Positions 9,601 to 16,000 of a stretch of DNA of 64,000 bases are shown in pieces (the first letter of the stretch is position 1; each line of letters begins with the position of its first letter). The DNA is taken from positions 2,666,001 to 2,730,000 of the forward strand of contig NZ_CP061714.1 of the NCBI RefSeq assembly GCF_014764385.1, given 5' to 3'. The translations under genes and the position numbers were made by a program. The DNA is from Luteimonas sp. MC1825. Its GTDB lineage: Bacteria > Pseudomonadota > Gammaproteobacteria > Xanthomonadales > Xanthomonadaceae. The notes beneath the pieces are model-generated. The model did no database searches. It was not told where the DNA came from and saw only the letters and a program-made list of their open reading frames with translations.

Positions 9601-11006
9601 TCTCTCTTCCTGAACGCGCTGAGTTCGGGGAGCGAGCTGACCGGATGGGCTGGCTGAAGATGGAGCAGATCAACGCGCGCGAGCGCCATGCCCCCCAATG
9701 AACTACCGAGCAGCCTCGCGAACGTGTGGGCCCGATCGCGCGACGTGGGCGCCAAAGCGCTGGTCTTGTCGAGGTCTTCGAGCCGCTGTCGACCGCCCAC
9801 ACTGGACTGGACGTCAACCGACGTGTGCCCCGGTGCCCAAACATTGTCGACGCGCCCGGAGAGCGCGGTCGATATATGCAATACGGTCTCGAATGGCATC
9901 CAACCCAGCGTAGGTGCCGGTGAGCGCACCTCGACCGTCAAGCGTTCGTCGTTGGCGCCCCTTCGAACCACGCCGACACGAATGTCTCCTTTGTCCGGCG
10001 TCCACTCACCGAGCGCGTCCAGAGCCGCACGCTGAGTGATTTCAAACGCGGGTACACCGGCCGCGCTGCCCCCGGTGGCGGCGATCGTTAAGCTGGGAAA
10101 TCCGTGCAGGGCGGCTGGCTTGTTGTCCGCATCGAGCGTGCTGAAGTGAGATCGTGAAGCGCCTTTCGTATCGAAGCCTAGTGCTGGCAGTACCGTGTCG
10201 AGAAGCAATTTCTTGGTTGGCCAGAAAGCAGAATCAATCCAGGTTTGCACACCGTGGGCGCGACTATGAGACAACGTAAATTGACCCAGGATCGCCGACG
10301 GCTCACCGACGGTCGTCGGACTAGCGATCTCTTTGCTGACCGCGCCGAAGCACAGCGTTTCTAGTTCAAGCCCGAAGTTTTGTTCGCTTGCATTAGGTGC
10401 TGAGCGCGTTGCCCCGTAGAGCGCGGAGAACGCGGCGAACGCTTGCTCGTCGTTGGCCTGATCGTCATCGAGTGGCGTTCTAAGCGCGACAGCAACATCA
10501 AAACGGCAATTCGCGTTGCCGGGCTGCCCGATCTTCACCGTGCTGCGATAATCTTTACCCTTGCGCCGAAACTTCGCCAGAAGCGGCATACGCAATACTA
10601 GCCGTGGAGGCCCCTGCGGCCGCGACGCCACTGCCGAATACTGATCGAACACGTTTGCGCCCGCGAATTGCAGCCGCACTCCCTTCGCAACGCTGGTATC
10701 GTGGCCGCCGAATCGGAAAGCAATTGCGATGTTTTCCGGCGCGAACCGCGCGGGCAGGTCCGAGATAGTGTGGAGCGACTCAAGCGCCGCGTAAGGCGTC
10801 TCAAAGGGCACCCAAGGAATCGGTTCACCGCCTGTGAACAGCGTCCGAGGTACCCAACGAACGCACGCCGCGTATCGCAACGAGTTGGGTACCTGGACAT
10901 AGTGAACCTCGACAACCCCTTCGCGCTCTTGCTCGTGAGGTCCGGCACCAACGGGCGGCCACTGGAACTTGCCAAACGCACGAAACGCCAGGAACCGCGT
11001 ACTCAT
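3645..11006 (-). CDS. giant uncharacterised protein (2453 aa)
   Basis: One open frame of 2453 residues, among the largest possible single genes for such a genome. The start ATG at 11006 follows an AAAGGCGG ribosome-binding site. Three zones can be seen by eye. Roughly residues 1-1300 are mixed/beta-rich. Roughly 1300-2000 are strongly helical with heptad-like spacing and few glycines, probably coiled coil. The last 350 or so return to beta structure with alternating small and hydrophobic residues and Gly-rich patches (for example GAGGSASIAFAFAGVTG). That C-terminal pattern could be amphipathic strands of a membrane-active or wall-associated module, but this is inference. No catalytic motif, signal peptide or recognisable domain was found. 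It is the third gene of a leftward run begun by two small genes, with a 77-bp gap before it and a GTGA overlap after it. Function unknown. Confidence 0.88.
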   Translation of the reverse strand: MSTRFLAFRAFGKFQWPPVGAGPHEQEREGVVEVHYVQVPNSLRYAACVRWVPRTLFTGGEPIPWVPFETPYAALESLHTISDLPARFAPENIAIAFRFGGHDTSVAKGVRLQFAGANVFDQYSAVASRPQGPPRLVLRMPLLAKFRRKGKDYRSTVKIGQPGNANCRFDVAVALRTPLDDDQANDEQAFAAFSALYGATRSAPNASEQNFGLELETLCFGAVSKEIASPTTVGEPSAILGQFTLSHSRAHGVQTWIDSAFWPTKKLLLDTVLPALGFDTKGASRSHFSTLDADNKPAALHGFPSLTIAATGGSAAGVPAFEITQRAALDALGEWTPDKGDIRVGVVRRGANDERLTVEVRSPAPTLGWMPFETVLHISTALSGRVDNVWAPGHTSVDVQSSVGGRQRLEDLDKTSALAPTSRDRAHTFARLLGSSLGGMALARVDLLHLQPAHPVSSLPELSAFRKRDEAFVALVTRSRCELGKLQGISSKREAYRLTLQDVSIKRLSLLPGLEFRCKARWPSLIDEHASGVKGDVAVSLRYDAGVLAQESFCFGFTIHEYQEAGAPPKRHRAAIGGFVFESAGAGEVPLLSTADEGRATYIRVRVRPPIMWQGTSLPTVEVQAKLTLSFDRVDVDGLDTERFAPSDSKGRLLIQEQQGVAGRYSLVLEETVQSTEERRLQATLQEQVESSTQDTSTVVLSTEPLAFFRAHMPPLEARGGQDTVHVAAYDSHRGTWQTRLVRPVYHYTLPPQSIGESMDKPSRLEIHDYTAPAAGEPAEFIRPMSPLETASSLPKRRAVEFRLTPPTELWVRPSDVERNFATPEWAAATLFRQRGELGLGVALEALRTEFLYGLSVSVEPARESGPARRARVAEIETLLGRPVAWKGVNTDDEYEDRWDAKMRAYRRRLERLELWADDPMSVIPFAPARFRESTRFALRTSALHRPAVAELDPPSAAVASPTQVIPALSPRLHSTGLRGGALWSFESRNVLNMLLLNPVSEGGTLEGIALGVLGGDADQTAAFCNRRVRIISETRGGFVQRLQVEVIGRIAVWWNRAKHVIVYERTCNPSAQFTPLEVLGDRTRRPVLRKVREYVELLQPERRYPDAPGAAGFHACFVRALRFNQKQIAVDSMWGEDLDDAGNANAAIGWIVPLWNRYAARVRPQVYARPDIVFVSAAEGASGEESPQECLNPENLYFFADTTPDATDDTDAWMTRLRIDYPNLPLPCHGWPSRPAGPSDAASTEPTSAADATPPGHARYTWRLAPPAIRTPVNEHRGEKPLYAAIETITFSRAGRPASAPPANSLASEALTTALNLKLVGALKLPLKADWDSPARADDPPEMRLARAALAAVKLPTSLPTDDQKQPIKDAMGALKTAFDVLRAQGGALEQSVAVHKDHQSGLISQELKDAYPLSDCNQLTKRLTAGFDAKRLALSQQLQAWDAKVADQLDRAVGDESFKPNFWMDRALFKAHIHELLEEELHSVFASTTIELGSARRGVEAIRSAIADVSTSLEVGLDRVRADVEALNLSIDRDKPWSAARRRDFEERVAVVVQRAQRALEAAIADGTARIAAEADPLTEYVGVIIGRALTEISSNESPVVARLDRAKEGVTRISTRLTQQSKVAEKVLSKVVAQLIAHRDATGNQTEKDACQALLDVAQPLQTDLTSLSAAWATIEQDLKQDATEFGQSVKLAAAHARQTTATAGQGLIDFIDSLEAHAATLPAPLLADIRASLEAVPVWISDTVSALLAETERATNWVDASLETMRRELWELAAAADGKLEKVCALLEDRLKVVTDGLSKAEGELSPDALTAHVLERIKGVVDPIIDAIDPAVFGASVLDVATAAELRSVSTKLLEQSLVLINQGSTLVSELASHVENACASITYRFESFSKETAAEFVNSFPNFAERFNEWMADADDVMQNVEKWRRLRDGFDSFDNDARKVVRQLVASGDMAARYGERVIDAVAGITNGGVLSVPGNILRALAAAGTPPELPNLEFAKERLAYYYGLVDGAVDTTPVEAWFGRLGDDLKAIGLSLPFDRIGNQLEPIDLSQFDIGRILRSCGGVKLDRLFKGCKLPQSATDAIRISHDFDRKNYRAWFQIEVDAPLEGRNALFSFGPFSLDAVNARAKAFLRVEASKNTEEVSRQARSSFETDFEMVVGGQVMVTLREVAVRYDDSGSLRVDFDPKKIELNSALQFVQNTLGSIIPDEVGGLKVLKQNGLPVGLEHVFSMPPTSLMFGTSGVQNIQISNHFQLIAYPDFLIANRFALSRPDLPFFFTIFIIGGTGWITVDVEYRPFGNGLLVEVDAGAGGSASIAFAFAGVTGSVAISISVALTYRKLIGQSGGGLTVSMCVLVVGVVDVLRIATAYITILLRLSYKDNGDIDARGSFSITIRISRFFKISAGGQARYAMTGGKKQTSSESNVDAEITDESLKKASKLIKGQGGTAP

Positions 11007-11083
11007 GGGGCCGCCTTTGGGCTTGTTACAACGAGGTCAGGCTCGCTGGGGTTAGCGCTACGACGAGCAGGGATGTTTCGGTG

Positions 11084-11392
11084 TCACCCAATCACTTCCC
11101 AGGTCAGTTCACCTACCGGAAAGTCACCTGTAGGGTCCGCATTGGCGCCGTCACCGGTGTCGCCGACGACGTTGACGTCGAAATCGAAGTTGTACAGTGT
11201 CCAGCAGTCGATCGCGCCGCAGCCTTTTGCGTGACCCGTGTTCGTCGCGTTGGTAAATGTGCCTTGGCTGGATCCCCAAGCCCCAGCGGATCGACTGATC
11301 CAGGTGTTCAGAGGACCGGGATCATCCTTGATGTCCACAATGGCATCGTAGTTTCCGGCGTAAGCGGTGAGTTTCAGTCTGCGATCCTCCAC
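11084..11392 (-). CDS. small uncharacterised protein (102 aa)
   Basis: GTG-initiated frame beginning only 7 bases after the stop of the preceding small gene and ending 77 bp before the 2453-residue giant gene, so it sits inside the same leftward run. The protein starts EDRRLKLTAYAGNYDAIVDI after the initiator, is rich in Gly, Asp, Asn, Thr and aromatic residues, and carries a CGAIDC Cys pair near residue 60. It looks like a small all-beta, possibly disulfide-bonded or structural protein, but I recognise no family. There is no signal peptide and no TM helix. The ribosome-binding site is weak, which suggests coupling to the upstream gene. Its position as a small partner before two giant genes is the only functional hint. 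Confidence 0.6.
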   Translation of the reverse strand: MEDRRLKLTAYAGNYDAIVDIKDDPGPLNTWISRSAGAWGSSQGTFTNATNTGHAKGCGAIDCWTLYNFDFDVNVVGDTGDGANADPTGDFPVGELTWEVIG

Positions 11393-11398
11393 AGGAAT

Positions 11399-11650
11399 TT
11401 ACTCGATTTGGGTGATTGGAGGCTGTCGGCGCACACGAGACGCATGAGGCGCGTAGAGCGTTCTAAAGAGCCATTTACTTGAGTAAGGGCGAGGCGGCGC
11501 ATCCGACTCCATCTCGATCATCGGTCTTGGACGCAAGATCCGCTTTGGAGCGAGGGCGCTTCCTGCACCCGTTGATATACGCTTCCACACGAAGACAACC
11601 AGCTCGATTACGCTAAGACTGGCACTCGCCTCATCTGTCCTACGCGACAT
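11399..11650 (-). CDS. small basic uncharacterised protein (83 aa)
   Basis: The start was set at the ATG at 11650 (MSRRTDEASASLSVIELVVF) because AGAAGGCGGG lies just upstream. The frame is open further to 11701 but has no comparable site. The protein is Arg/Pro-rich with one short hydrophobic patch (VIELVVFVW), too short for a confident membrane helix. No domain is recognised. It is the first gene of the run that continues with the 102-residue protein (7-base spacing) and the two giant genes. Upstream is an AT-rich palindrome that could control the run. It could be a small regulator or a structural subunit; nothing in the sequence decides, and I am only moderately sure it is translated. Confidence 0.45.
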   Translation of the reverse strand: MSRRTDEASASLSVIELVVFVWKRISTGAGSALAPKRILRPRPMIEMESDAPPRPYSSKWLFRTLYAPHASRVRRQPPITQIE

Positions 11651-11717
11651 AGCACCCGCCTTCTGGGTCAGGATCACGTTCCTTACAACGCGGCAATCCA
11701 TTGCTATCGGACATGAA

Positions 11718-11737
11718 AAACTAAATTATCTTAGTTT
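11718..11737. promoter_or_regulatory. AT-rich inverted repeat, possible operator
   Basis: Perfect 7-bp arms AAACTAA and TTAGTTT with a 6-nt spacer, 68 bp upstream of the first small gene of the giant-protein run. It is strikingly AT-rich for this genome. Read leftward it is followed by a short T run, so a weak terminator is an alternative. Operator is the preferred reading because no gene ends immediately before it. Confidence 0.35.
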
Positions 11738-12435
11738 CAGAAGGATCGAGAGGAACCGGAGAACGTTATCTCTCTTGAAAAGCGAACGATTGAATGGTCT
11801 ATGCAGGTCAGACCAGCACTTCCAAGGCCTCGGCAATTGCAAGTGCAGGCCATCGATGTCCGCTTAGGATCTATTCTGTTGAAGAACTCCTCACTGGTTC
11901 TAGCGAGCCCAAGAACAAAACGGTTTCAGAGCGAATTAGAGATCGAAGCTTGTGGATATCTAGCTGTCATGGCAACCATTCGAAGCGATTTCGGAGCGAG
12001 CGAGTTTTTCAACAGAATAGGTCGGAAGCGCCCCCTACCCTGCCCCGATTCCTTTCGGGCCTGGTCTGCATCCCAGAACAGGACCCTGTAAGTCGGCGGA
12101 CGGCTGGCATGGGCGCATCGCGAATTTTGGCGCAAGGCCCGATGCGTTGACTGGAATGGCTAGTAGGACTTCGCTAGTACGGCCGGCTCAAGCAAAGGGT
12201 ACCTGTCGACCTTGATTCGTCTCTCGAGCTCCTCCTGATCTGTCCTGGCCAGCGGCAGTGGGAACGCCCGTGCGGAAGACGAAACTTCGGCGCCAGAGCT
12301 CCGGGACGCCAGCGGTCAGCGCGGGTAGAACCTGCGCGGCGCTCCGTCTGCAGCGTCACACAGCACCAATTCCGACTCATCCAGGTGTCCGGAATGGCGG
12401 CCACCACTAGCACGGGATTAGGTCGACGCATCGGT
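11738..12435. other. about 700 bp without a convincing gene
   Basis: Short overlapping open frames exist on both strands (for example 11794-12150 rightward and 12174-12446 leftward), but none has a good ribosome-binding site or recognisable protein character, and they overlap one another. Base composition is mixed, with AT-rich tracts near 11700-12000. It most likely holds a promoter region for the leftward giant-gene run plus decayed sequence. No complete IS, tRNA or repeat array was seen. Confidence 0.5.
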
Positions 12436-12978
12436 CTATGGAGCACGCCGTTGAAGGGAATTCTCTAGTTGCTGCTCTGCCTTTCGGTACATTTTCTGCG
12501 GCAGCGGAGGGGCGAGCTCATCCACAGCGTCCCAGCGCGAGCGGAACTCGTCGGCAAATTGCGTCAACGCCCCAGGTATCTGCGGGGGGTCTTCGAGGAA
12601 CTGCTCCAGCTCTCTCCGCAGCGTGCCGTACTTGAGTGCGCTTACGCGATGCCGCTCTGCGCTAGCGGCATAGCCCAGAAACGTTTGGAGGCCAGAGAGG
12701 ATTGCGGCGGCGACGCTGAGCACGCCTGCGACAATCGTCCATCCTCGTTCGGGAGGCTCGCCCAAGCTCGAGAACACCGCTGTGCCCACGATCGTCGTAA
12801 CGATCACCACGGGGATGCCGAAGGCCTTGTGCCGCCTAGCGTCATTCGCGGCAGCTTTGGAATGCGCAATATGCGCCAAGCGCACTCCCTTTAGCCACTT
12901 TTCGAACAATTCCATCCGGACTGCCATTCGTTGGATAGCCAAGCTATATAAACGGCGTCTCCGGGAGCACTCGGCCAC
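12436..12978 (-). CDS. SLATT-domain two-TM protein
   Basis: The 180-residue protein has the layout of SLATT domains (SMODS and SLOG-associating 2TM effectors): a helical basic lead-in, a TM helix around residues 52-70 (IPVVIVTTIVGTAVFSSLG), a short Pro/Glu loop, a second TM helix around 80-102 (GWTIVAGVLSVAAAILSGLQ), then a conserved cytoplasmic helix with ER(H)R and ALKYGTLRRELE. SLATT proteins are known as predicted membrane-disrupting effectors in nucleotide-signalling and other conflict systems. No SMODS/CD-NTase or SLOG partner is visible nearby, but a patatin-caspase-MBL operon lies directly upstream on the same strand. The GTG at 12978 is the first standard start, yet the frame stays open and protein-like up to 13209, so the N-terminus is uncertain and the gene may be 5'-truncated. 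Confidence 0.75.
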   Translation of the reverse strand: MAECSRRRRLYSLAIQRMAVRMELFEKWLKGVRLAHIAHSKAAANDARRHKAFGIPVVIVTTIVGTAVFSSLGEPPERGWTIVAGVLSVAAAILSGLQTFLGYAASAERHRVSALKYGTLRRELEQFLEDPPQIPGALTQFADEFRSRWDAVDELAPPLPQKMYRKAEQQLENSLQRRAP

Positions 12979-13308
12979 CTGAAGGTCAGAAGGCAGAAAA
13001 TGATCCGCTATAGCAGCGAGTGCGTTGCCCTCGCCCGCAAATCCAGATTTGCTTCCTAATCTGAGGCCAGCGAGTGCGCCACTCTGCTCCAGCTTTAGAT
13101 CAACAATCGACTCACCAGATGCACGCGCCCTAGGAACTGGAATCGTGTAGTCACCACGCTTATCCGCGTAGGCTGCGCTCTTGCTTATAACAAGCGACCT
13201 GTTCCCGACCTACCGAAAACCTGCACGCTGACAAATCCCTAGTTGCGCTCTCATCAATGCCAAAATCCTTTGCCGAGCCCAACGCTCAGTGGCGCACGCT
13301 GTCGTTGA
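12979..13308. other. gap of 330 bp; 5' extension of the SLATT frame
   Basis: No separate gene is seen. The SLATT reading frame remains open leftward from 13209 to 12979 and would encode 77 more residues of protein-like sequence (including SGESIVDLKLEQSGALAGL), but it contains no ATG, GTG or TTG start. An in-frame TAG at 13210-13212 separates it from a short MRAQLGICQR-type lead. This may be a remnant of a longer gene, or a leader region with a promoter. Confidence 0.45.
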
Positions 13309-14391
13309 TTAGAGCAAATCAACGATGACAGGCTCTTGTCCATCGCCATAGAAGGTTTCGTACTGATACTGGGTCTTCAGATCCAATGCGTCCCACATTT
13401 TGTTATGGATAGTCCGATAGTTGAAGTAGATCCATTTTTTCGGCCCTGGGCTGTGGCGCAGTAATCGGGCGATCGATTCGAGGTTCGGGTGCCGAGTGCT
13501 TGCTCCATTGGAGCTCACGATCCAACGGGACGAAACTAGATGCTCCACAAGCTCGATGTTGGTATTGCGTCTGCTCCCATGATGGGAAAGCTTCACGCAA
13601 TCCAGGTAGAGAGGATCATTGCACACCTTCTTCAAGCTCTGCAGAACTAAGCTTGGATGGGCATCACCCAACATCAGCGCGCGTTTGCCTTGGTACTCCA
13701 GCACAAAGGCAATGCTTGCTCCATTCGGTGCGGCATCATCTTCGGTGAACTTCGTCGCAGCCAGCGCTTCCACGTCAAGCTCTTCCGCTCCCAGTCGTTC
13801 GAAACCATCAAGATCCTCCTCATCCTCCTGATCGGCAATCTTTTCCAGCTGTTCGTCAGTCGCGCCCAGGCTTTCCAATGCGCCCTTCCAATCCTCCGCA
13901 AGGGCAGTCATCTTCTCGATACTCGGCGACAGGATTTTTGCCGTCATCTCGCCCGGCAAGTCGATGTCGTACGGTTCTTCGTCGGAGTCCAGGCAGACCG
14001 CACGTCCAGCCATTCCCAGCTCCCACGCATCCGCATGCCGGGCGGTCAGCTCATCAGCCAGCTGAAGCGCTTCTGCAACACCGTAAACCTCAACGGGCAG
14101 ATGCTGCTCACCATTGAACAGGACACGTCCAATGGTGATGTTCTGTGGAAGGGCTTGGACCAGGGCCAATACGCCCTGTATATGATCCAGATCGATATGG
14201 GTGACCACTAGAACATCGATTCGGACATCGTCACCAAGTTTTTCCAGCCAAGAGGTAAGAAAGTCCCTTGCCGTGCCCTTGATTCCGCCATCGATGAGGA
14301 TCCGATAGGGCGCGTCCTCGTCTCCGTATTCAACCAGCAACGCATCGCCGCGCTGGGCCGGAAAGACCAGGATTCTGAAGATGTCAGCCAT
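13309..14391 (-). CDS. ComEC-like metallo-beta-lactamase-fold hydrolase
   Basis: The 360-residue protein has the metal-binding pattern of standalone ComEC/Rec2-type MBL proteins: H65-x-D67-x-D69-H70 (THIDLDH), D243 in LMLGDAH, and H270-H271 in KLSHHGSRRNT. These suggest an intact two-metal hydrolase acting on a phosphodiester, such as nucleic acid or a nucleotide second messenger. A very acidic insertion, residues about 165-220 (ADQEDEEDLDG and similar), separates the metal motifs. The start chosen is MADIFRIL at 14391, which overlaps the upstream stop by 8 bases; an upstream start at 14439 is possible. It is the last gene of the patatin-caspase operon. MBL proteins paired with proteases occur in AVAST type I defence, but here no STAND ATPase is present. 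Substrate unknown. Confidence 0.82.
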   Translation of the reverse strand: MADIFRILVFPAQRGDALLVEYGDEDAPYRILIDGGIKGTARDFLTSWLEKLGDDVRIDVLVVTHIDLDHIQGVLALVQALPQNITIGRVLFNGEQHLPVEVYGVAEALQLADELTARHADAWELGMAGRAVCLDSDEEPYDIDLPGEMTAKILSPSIEKMTALAEDWKGALESLGATDEQLEKIADQEDEEDLDGFERLGAEELDVEALAATKFTEDDAAPNGASIAFVLEYQGKRALMLGDAHPSLVLQSLKKVCNDPLYLDCVKLSHHGSRRNTNIELVEHLVSSRWIVSSNGASTRHPNLESIARLLRHSPGPKKWIYFNYRTIHNKMWDALDLKTQYQYETFYGDGQEPVIVDLL

Positions 14392-16000
14392 GGCTTTTTG
14401 TCTCGAATCTGAGAATGGTGAAGAACTCACCCTGAACAACCAGCCGGTTCAACTTGCGCACACTATTCAAGTGCTGCTTGGTCAGATCCACTCGTGGCCC
14501 AGTACGCTCGTTGCTTTCATCGTCTTGCGACAAAGCAAGAAGTATGTCGCTCAGAAGTGTTACGCCCATAGAAAAATAGGGTATGCCTCGATGGACCGCC
14601 TCAGTGGCGTAGTCGCGCAGTACTTCCACATCAATGTCTTCTGCACCGTCGGAGCCGGGAAGGCCAAATCTCCAATACATCTGAGCCATCGCAATGGCCG
14701 AATCCGGCAAGCCCGGTGAACGCCCATAGAGATTCTGTATCCAGTACCGCCATGGCGAGTTACTCGCCTCTTCATCTTCTGACGTGTAAGCCAACAGACC
14801 ATAAGCACCGGCTGCCGCTGCAATAGGATTAGCATCTTTCTCATACAGAAAGCTTTCTGCTTCCTTCAATATCAGAGAAGCTGCTTGTATCTGACCGTTA
14901 TAGAGAAAGCCCAGGTATGCACTTGCATCTACGTCGTCGACCACCACCGAGCACTTCCACCGGGCTCGTTCGCTCGGATCCGATTCTTCCATCATTACCT
15001 TGTCAAAAGACGCACTCACCACGACAGAGACAGTAGCTATGTCGTGGCCATCGTGGGAAAGGCTCCTCCAGCCTTCCGGAAGCACGAGAATATGAGCGTC
15101 ACCGGTAGGGTCTACCACAGTGGCAAAGCACCGCTGAAAATTCGGCTGCATCACGGTAGGCTGGAGCGGGTTAGCCGAATACAAGCGCGCTCCGCCGGAG
15201 TCCAGCAGAACCATTCCTAACGGACTGGTCCCTGGATCGGGTTGGCCTAGCCACTCCAGGGCCATATCGAAGTCTCGCGCCGAATAGAGCTGCTGGTTGA
15301 GCCCCGGCAGAGGCGCTGAATCTGACAGGGTGGAGGGGTGCCTGTGTGACGTCCAACGGCATCCCCTGACCCGCAGGAAGGCATCACCGTCGGTCAGGCG
15401 AGCGATCGACTGCGCCGTAGCCCTGACATCGCTTTCCACCTGGCGAAGTTGCTGAACACTCTCTCTCAACGCCTCTGGTGTAGGTGTAGGAGTGGCTATG
15501 GGAGCAGGAGTCGTAATCGGTGTTGGAGTCGGTGTTGTAGTGGTTGTGGTCTCAGGAATTGCTCCTGCAGATTCAGACAGTAGCGATGCGGATTGTACTT
15601 CGATGCTTTTCTGTATCTGCTCCCGGAGTGTCTTATAGGTATCAGCCCGTCCTTCAGAGGGTAGACGTTGAACCACACCTAGAAAAGATTCGCTGGGGAG
15701 TTTCTCCCTTGGCGATCCCGAGAGCGTGAATTCGACCTTTTCATCTTCCCTTTCGATTTGGACCGATTCTGCCATCACGTTTCCATTGGGAAGAAATAGC
15801 CGAACCGTGTAAGCGCCTGGGTTCACCGAAAGACGATGCGAGTCGTTCAACCCGATCACAAAGCGCATGGAACTTTCCAAGGGATTTCGCTCACCCAGGG
15901 GCACGACCTCCACTACCGCGCTGTTGGCCTTTCCGCTCGGCTTCAGGAAGCTTGCGCCTACGGACACATCCAGATAAGGCAGCTTGTCATCGGTCATCAT
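14384..16000 (-). CDS. uncharacterised protein with beta N-domain, Thr/Pro linker and helical C-domain
   Basis: The 538-residue protein starts at ATG 16000 behind a strong AGGAGG, with the ATG overlapping the caspase stop (ATGA). Residues 1-95 form a beta-sandwich-like module ending in a PEGA-like stretch (VNPGAYTVRLFLPNGNVMAE). Residues 100-150 are helical. Residues 150-176 are a low-complexity Thr/Pro linker encoded by a GT-rich repeat near 15470-15552. The middle, about 200-350, is mixed with a possible sensor-like fold. The C-terminal 170 or so residues look like helical repeats. No enzyme motif was found and no family is recognised. Its place between a caspase-like protease and an MBL hydrolase suggests an adaptor, sensor or proteolytic substrate. 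That idea is inference from gene order and the exposed linker only. Confidence 0.8.
   Translation of the reverse strand: MMTDDKLPYLDVSVGASFLKPSGKANSAVVEVVPLGERNPLESSMRFVIGLNDSHRLSVNPGAYTVRLFLPNGNVMAESVQIEREDEKVEFTLSGSPREKLPSESFLGVVQRLPSEGRADTYKTLREQIQKSIEVQSASLLSESAGAIPETTTTTTPTPTPITTPAPIATPTPTPEALRESVQQLRQVESDVRATAQSIARLTDGDAFLRVRGCRWTSHRHPSTLSDSAPLPGLNQQLYSARDFDMALEWLGQPDPGTSPLGMVLLDSGGARLYSANPLQPTVMQPNFQRCFATVVDPTGDAHILVLPEGWRSLSHDGHDIATVSVVVSASFDKVMMEESDPSERARWKCSVVVDDVDASAYLGFLYNGQIQAASLILKEAESFLYEKDANPIAAAAGAYGLLAYTSEDEEASNSPWRYWIQNLYGRSPGLPDSAIAMAQMYWRFGLPGSDGAEDIDVEVLRDYATEAVHRGIPYFSMGVTLLSDILLALSQDDESNERTGPRVDLTKQHLNSVRKLNRLVVQGEFFTILRFETKSHG

Noticed and set aside
11794..12150. A possible rightward 118-residue gene
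   Set aside because: Overlaps another open frame of similar size, lacks a ribosome-binding site, and would be the only rightward gene in the island.
12174..12446. A possible 90-residue gene after the SLATT gene
   Set aside because: GTG start without ribosome-binding site, protein rich in Arg, Pro and Trp with no domain; it overlaps the SLATT stop out of frame. Kept only as part of the gene-poor gap.
15470..15552. A tandem repeat or CRISPR-like array
   Set aside because: It is a GT/GA-rich low-complexity stretch that encodes the Thr/Pro linker in frame; no spacers and no cas genes.
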